Positions 5,142 through 7,845 of a stretch of 7,845 nucleotides of DNA are shown piece by piece (position 1 is the stretch's first letter; each line of letters starts with the position of its first letter). Source of the stretch: Bacteroidales bacterium (lineage in GTDB: Bacteria; Bacteroidota; Bacteroidia; Bacteroidales; UBA7960); assembly GCA_003557965.1 (NCBI GenBank), contig PWND01000068.1, positions 1 through 7,845 on the forward strand, given 5' to 3'. Below the pieces are notes generated by a model, which saw only the letters and a list, made by a program, of their open reading frames with translations, did no database searches and was not told the DNA's origin. The translations under genes were made by a program, and so were the position numbers.

Positions 5142-6249
5142 AAACCTTACACACAAACCCCGCTTGCATAAACTTGCTTACTTCGGTAACGAATGAAAGA
5201 ATGATATCGCCACTTTCGAGCTTTTCTTCTCTTCTTATCTTGTCGAGGCAGAGGAAAACCATTGGTGGGCCTACATAGCCCATAGTTGACATTTTAGTAT
5301 ATAGTGTGTTTGGCGATATTCCGAGTTTTTGGCATTCTTCAATAATTGTTTCGGAAATATGCTTTGAAGGAAAGTTTACCTGGAAAAACTTTATTTTTTC
5401 TGTTTCAACAGGGTATTGGCTGAGCATCCTTTGCAGTCCTTTATAGAAAACAGATTTGCCATCTTCGTAAAATAGTTCTCTAAGGCTATCATTAAAAAGT
5501 TGCGCAAGATGGTGGTAGCCTTTTTCAAACTCCTCTTTAGGATTCATGTAATATGCAGGGCGCTTGTTTCCCATTGCCGAAGGCTTTTTGCCGCCAATAG
5601 ACTCCATGTAGCAACTTTCCAGGTATAATCCTTTTTTAGAATCACTATCATCAGCTTCCAAAACCAGTGCCCCGGCTCCGTCACTAAGGAAATATCGCAA
5701 CAATAGCTCCTCCTTTTTTGCCAGCGGCTGATTGTAGTACTCACTCCTAAGCTCGGATGATGATATTCCGCTTGATATTACCAATGCTCTTTTGTATCTG
5801 CCTGACTTGATAAACTCATAAGCTGTTAATAAGGCCTTATAGGCTGATGTGCAGTTGGCATGAATTGAAATTTCACCACAACTTGCAATACCCAAGGCTT
5901 CCTGTATCCTGACAGATGCTGTTGGCATCTGATCCTGGTGTGCACTGCCATAAGCGATAAAATCAATTTCTGAAGCATTTATTCCCGCGTTTTGTAACGC
6001 TGATTTAGCGGCTTTTACTGACATAGTTACATTATCATCGGTAAATTCTCTTGTCTTTGGGTCTAATGCAAAATGATAGTATTCAACTTCTACAAGTTCT
6101 GACATCACATTCTGCATCCTGTTATGCCATTTTTTAATCCTGGGGGGTATATTATTTAACTCTCCAAGGAAATAATCCACATCTTTGAATGGTATTGGTT
6201 TTCCGGGGAGAAAATGCCCCGACCCAGTAATTTTAATAAATCTGTTCAT
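5137..6249 (-). CDS. KAS III-like thiolase-fold protein (3-oxoacyl-ACP synthase III family)
   Basis: The 370-residue product matches the length and architecture of FabH-type enzymes, which condense an acyl-CoA with malonyl-ACP. Visible features are the N-terminal TGSGHFLPGK, the DFIAYGS strand (96-102), the nucleophile region with Cys133 (HANCTSAYKAL), and SDGAGALVLE at 189-198. At the place of the usual catalytic HQAN the sequence reads FQVN (289-292), and at the usual GN(T/S) it reads GYVG (324-327). By eye both the His and the Asn of the Cys-His-Asn triad therefore look replaced; H297 in SKH is a possible substitute. This suggests an acyl-transfer or diverged condensing role instead of housekeeping FabH. 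The start is fixed by a TAATG overlap with the crotonase stop, implying coupled translation. The 3' end runs into the 8-bp repeat. Confidence 0.88.
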   Translation of the reverse strand: MNRFIKITGSGHFLPGKPIPFKDVDYFLGELNNIPPRIKKWHNRMQNVMSELVEVEYYHFALDPKTREFTDDNVTMSVKAAKSALQNAGINASEIDFIAYGSAHQDQMPTASVRIQEALGIASCGEISIHANCTSAYKALLTAYEFIKSGRYKRALVISSGISSSELRSEYYNQPLAKKEELLLRYFLSDGAGALVLEADDSDSKKGLYLESCYMESIGGKKPSAMGNKRPAYYMNPKEEFEKGYHHLAQLFNDSLRELFYEDGKSVFYKGLQRMLSQYPVETEKIKFFQVNFPSKHISETIIEECQKLGISPNTLYTKMSTMGYVGPPMVFLCLDKIRREEKLESGDIILSFVTEVSKFMQAGFVCKVW

Positions 6250-6878
6250 TATTTAATCTGTGATTCATAAATTTTATTATTTGCATAAATTATTCTTTTG
6301 GCTTTTTCTTCTATTTCTTCCTTATTACATATTTCGTCAACTAAGCCCAGGCTTAGCGCTTCTTCTGAGTTAATAGCCCTGCCTGTTAAGGTAAACTCCA
6401 AAGTTTTGCCACCACCGATGATTGCTGTTAAAGTGGAAATGCCTCCAAGTCCGGGCATTAAGCCGTATGATACTTCCGGTAATGCAATCAGGATGTTTTT
6501 TTGCGCTATTCTGTAGTTGGCAGTTAGTGCCAATTCAAAACCACTGACGTAGCAAATGCCTTTTAAAACGGCAACTTTAGGCTTAGAAACCTTATGTAAA
6601 ATTTCTATCGCCCTTAGATTTTTCTCCATAGCCCCGGGCACAAGCCTGTCACTGTTTTTTACAATATTCAACAGCTCTTTAACATCAGCACCGCTTGAAA
6701 AGTGTCTGCCCTTAGATGAAATAATCAAACCCTTGAAGTCTTCATTAATAATTTCATTTTCACACACATCAAGCAATTCATCAAAAAATTTCATACTCAT
6801 AACATTGCCGGGAGGGTTTATTAAATTTAACGTGGCAATGTTTTTTGTTTTTCCGTATAACAATGTATTGTAATGCAT
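6249..6878 (-). CDS. Enoyl-CoA hydratase/isomerase (crotonase) family protein, short
   Basis: Crotonase-fold enzymes hydrate, isomerise or otherwise process acyl thioesters using an oxyanion hole and acidic residues. Here the oxyanion-hole segment is SSGADVKEL (61-69). The second stretch is YVSGFELALTANYRIA (110-125), with E115 at the position of the first catalytic Glu of enoyl-CoA hydratase. LPEVSYGLMPGLGG (133-146) has E135 at the second. Both acids are kept, so hydratase-like chemistry is plausible. At 209 residues it lacks much of the C-terminal helical region of the usual 255-260-residue protein. The ATG at 6878 follows AGAAAG, a weak ribosome-binding match. It is the first gene of an operon with the KAS III-like gene, and its substrate cannot be told. 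Confidence 0.87.
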   Translation of the reverse strand: MHYNTLLYGKTKNIATLNLINPPGNVMSMKFFDELLDVCENEIINEDFKGLIISSKGRHFSSGADVKELLNIVKNSDRLVPGAMEKNLRAIEILHKVSKPKVAVLKGICYVSGFELALTANYRIAQKNILIALPEVSYGLMPGLGGISTLTAIIGGGKTLEFTLTGRAINSEEALSLGLVDEICNKEEIEEKAKRIIYANNKIYESQIK

Positions 6879-6901
6879 GGCTGGCTTTCTGCAAAATGTT
6901 A

Positions 6902-6909
6902 CAAATTTA
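6902..6909 (-). promoter_or_regulatory. Candidate -7 box (TAAATTTG) for the crotonase/KAS III operon
   Basis: On the minus strand this fits TAnnTTTG exactly and lies 23 bp upstream of the ATG at 6878, which would give a short leader. There is no clear TTG at -33. Confidence 0.45.
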
Positions 6910-6956
6910 ATGAAAATGTCATAACTATCTTTTTCTTTAAACTTATAAAAAATAAC

Positions 6957-6964
6957 TAATTTTG
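6957..6964 (+). promoter_or_regulatory. Candidate -7 box (TAATTTTG) for the radical SAM gene
   Basis: This is an exact TAnnTTTG match 56 bp upstream of the ATG at 7021, facing away from the crotonase operon. The upstream -33 region has no TTG. Two divergent boxes within 63 bp suggest a shared control region. Confidence 0.45.
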
Positions 6965-7020
6965 AACTTTATCTGTTGTGTTATACACAGAGAGCAGGTT
7001 TAATATCCAATATAAACTAA

Positions 7021-7845
7021 ATGAAAATTCACCTGATAGTAGTTGCCGGCGAAAATGACCCTTTACGAAAAGTAAATCCTTTCATGCCTTTATCATTGCC
7101 CATAATTGCAGGTTCGGCTCCTGAGCACGATTATAAGTTTACCGACCTTCTTTGGGAAGGTTATGACAGCATTGATTATGATGCCGATTTTGACTTGATA
7201 GGGATTAGCTTTAGAGTATCAGCAACAATTAAGGCTTATGAAATAGCTGATAAATTCAGGGAAAAAGGAAAAACGGTTATATTGGGTGGCTCGCAGCCAT
7301 CGTCTGTTCCTCTCAAGGCTAAGCAGCATGCTGATGCTGTTGTTGTTGGTGAAGGTGAATTGATATGGCCGGTTTTGCTTGATGACATTAAAAAAGATGA
7401 ACTGAAAGATTTTTATATCTGCTCTTCTCAAAACAAAAGAAACTTTGACGGATATAAAGTTTATCAAACTGATTTCCCTGAAACACTTGATTTCGCCCCT
7501 GCAATAAGGTCGCTGTATCGCGGAAAATATACCTTCGATATTGTTTATGCTGCAAGAGGATGCCCTGTTGATTGCACATTTTGCTCTGTAAGTAATATTT
7601 TTGGCAAAAAAATGAGGTATAAAAGCCATGATACTATTTTAGATGAGATAAATCAGTTTAAAAGGCACTTCTTCCTTGTAGATGATACCGCTTTTGGCCG
7701 AAAAGATTCTTATGATTATTACCTGGAATTATATAAGAAACTTCAAAAACTTCCCAAAAAAAGATTCTGGATTGCCCAGGCAAACCTTGATGCTGCCGCT
7801 GTTGAAAAAGGCCGTGAAGTTATCAGGCAAGCCTCCCTGTCAGGA
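7021..7845 (+). CDS. B12-binding-type radical SAM protein (5' part)
   Basis: The frame is open to the right edge, giving 275 residues so far. Residues 1-125 resemble the cobalamin-binding N-terminal domain of BchE-like radical SAM proteins: DLIGISF (58-64), a helix, VILGGSQPSSVPL (86-98), then ADAVVVGEGE (104-113). No DxHxxG histidine motif is visible, as is usual in this class. The radical SAM core starts about 171 (YTFDIVYAARG), with the [4Fe-4S] cysteines C181, C185 and C188 in CPVDCTFC, followed by FFLVDDTAFG at 217-226. Such enzymes cleave S-adenosylmethionine to start radical chemistry, often methylation or cyclisation of unactivated carbons. The ATG at 7021 is the first in frame and gives a normal N-terminus. 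It is divergent from the crotonase/KAS III pair, so joint function is inferred from position only. Substrate unknown. Confidence 0.9.
   Translation, partial: MKIHLIVVAGENDPLRKVNPFMPLSLPIIAGSAPEHDYKFTDLLWEGYDSIDYDADFDLIGISFRVSATIKAYEIADKFREKGKTVILGGSQPSSVPLKAKQHADAVVVGEGELIWPVLLDDIKKDELKDFYICSSQNKRNFDGYKVYQTDFPETLDFAPAIRSLYRGKYTFDIVYAARGCPVDCTFCSVSNIFGKKMRYKSHDTILDEINQFKRHFFLVDDTAFGRKDSYDYYLELYKKLQKLPKKRFWIAQANLDAAAVEKGREVIRQASLSG

Noticed and set aside
4847..5278. A 143-codon plus-strand open frame across the intergenic repeats
   Set aside because: It is made of the 111-bp repeat, the 8-bp repeat and the antisense of the KAS III gene end. The protein is repetitive only because the DNA is, and it matches no family I know.
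7219..7629. Minus-strand open frame of 136 codons
   Set aside because: It is antisense to the radical SAM gene, whose plus-strand frame carries the CxxxCxxC motif and clear family features.

Overview
The window reads as an AT-rich chromosome segment from a Bacteroidetes-type bacterium. The evidence is a type IX secretion sorting domain at the end of the first gene, promoter-like TAnnTTTG boxes in place of sigma70-like signals, almost no Shine-Dalgarno sequences, and intergenic palindrome repeats of a style I associate with this phylum. The species cannot be named from the sequence.

Layout. Positions 2-610 (+) are the 3' end of a secreted repeat protein with a C-terminal sorting domain. Next comes a minus-strand accessory island (607-4595) with two tandem genes. 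The upstream gene (3714-4595) joins an ORF6N DNA-binding head to a PLD-like tail. The downstream gene joins a RhuM-type head to the same kind of tail, but an IS21-family element (809-3015) splits it. The element carries istA and istB, has multiple terminal repeats, and is flanked by a 5-bp target duplication, CATTG. Removing the element and one CATTG restores a continuous frame of about 289 codons. The element itself looks internally deleted at the istA/istB junction.

Positions 4596-5136 hold no gene. They contain a probable promoter for the island, two small GCGCTGC-core palindromes, a 111-bp tandem duplication carrying four hairpins with one constant loop, and ten strictly phased 8-bp units beginning CAAT. 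Positions 5137-6878 (-) are a two-gene operon: a short crotonase-family protein, then a thiolase-fold KAS III-like protein, joined by a TAATG stop/start overlap. Divergent from them, 7021-7845 (+) is the 5' part of a cobalamin-binding-type radical SAM protein. The three together suggest a lipid or secondary-metabolite locus continuing to the right, which is inference.

The most interesting part is the paired head-swap module. Two different phage-type DNA-binding heads are fused to related PLD-like tails. The last 141 bp of the tails are almost identical at DNA level although the rest has diverged. Each head-coding region contains a long perfect palindrome with a 1-nt spacer about 200 nt after the start codon. 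The module could be a mobile regulator or defence system; no function is demonstrated by the sequence.
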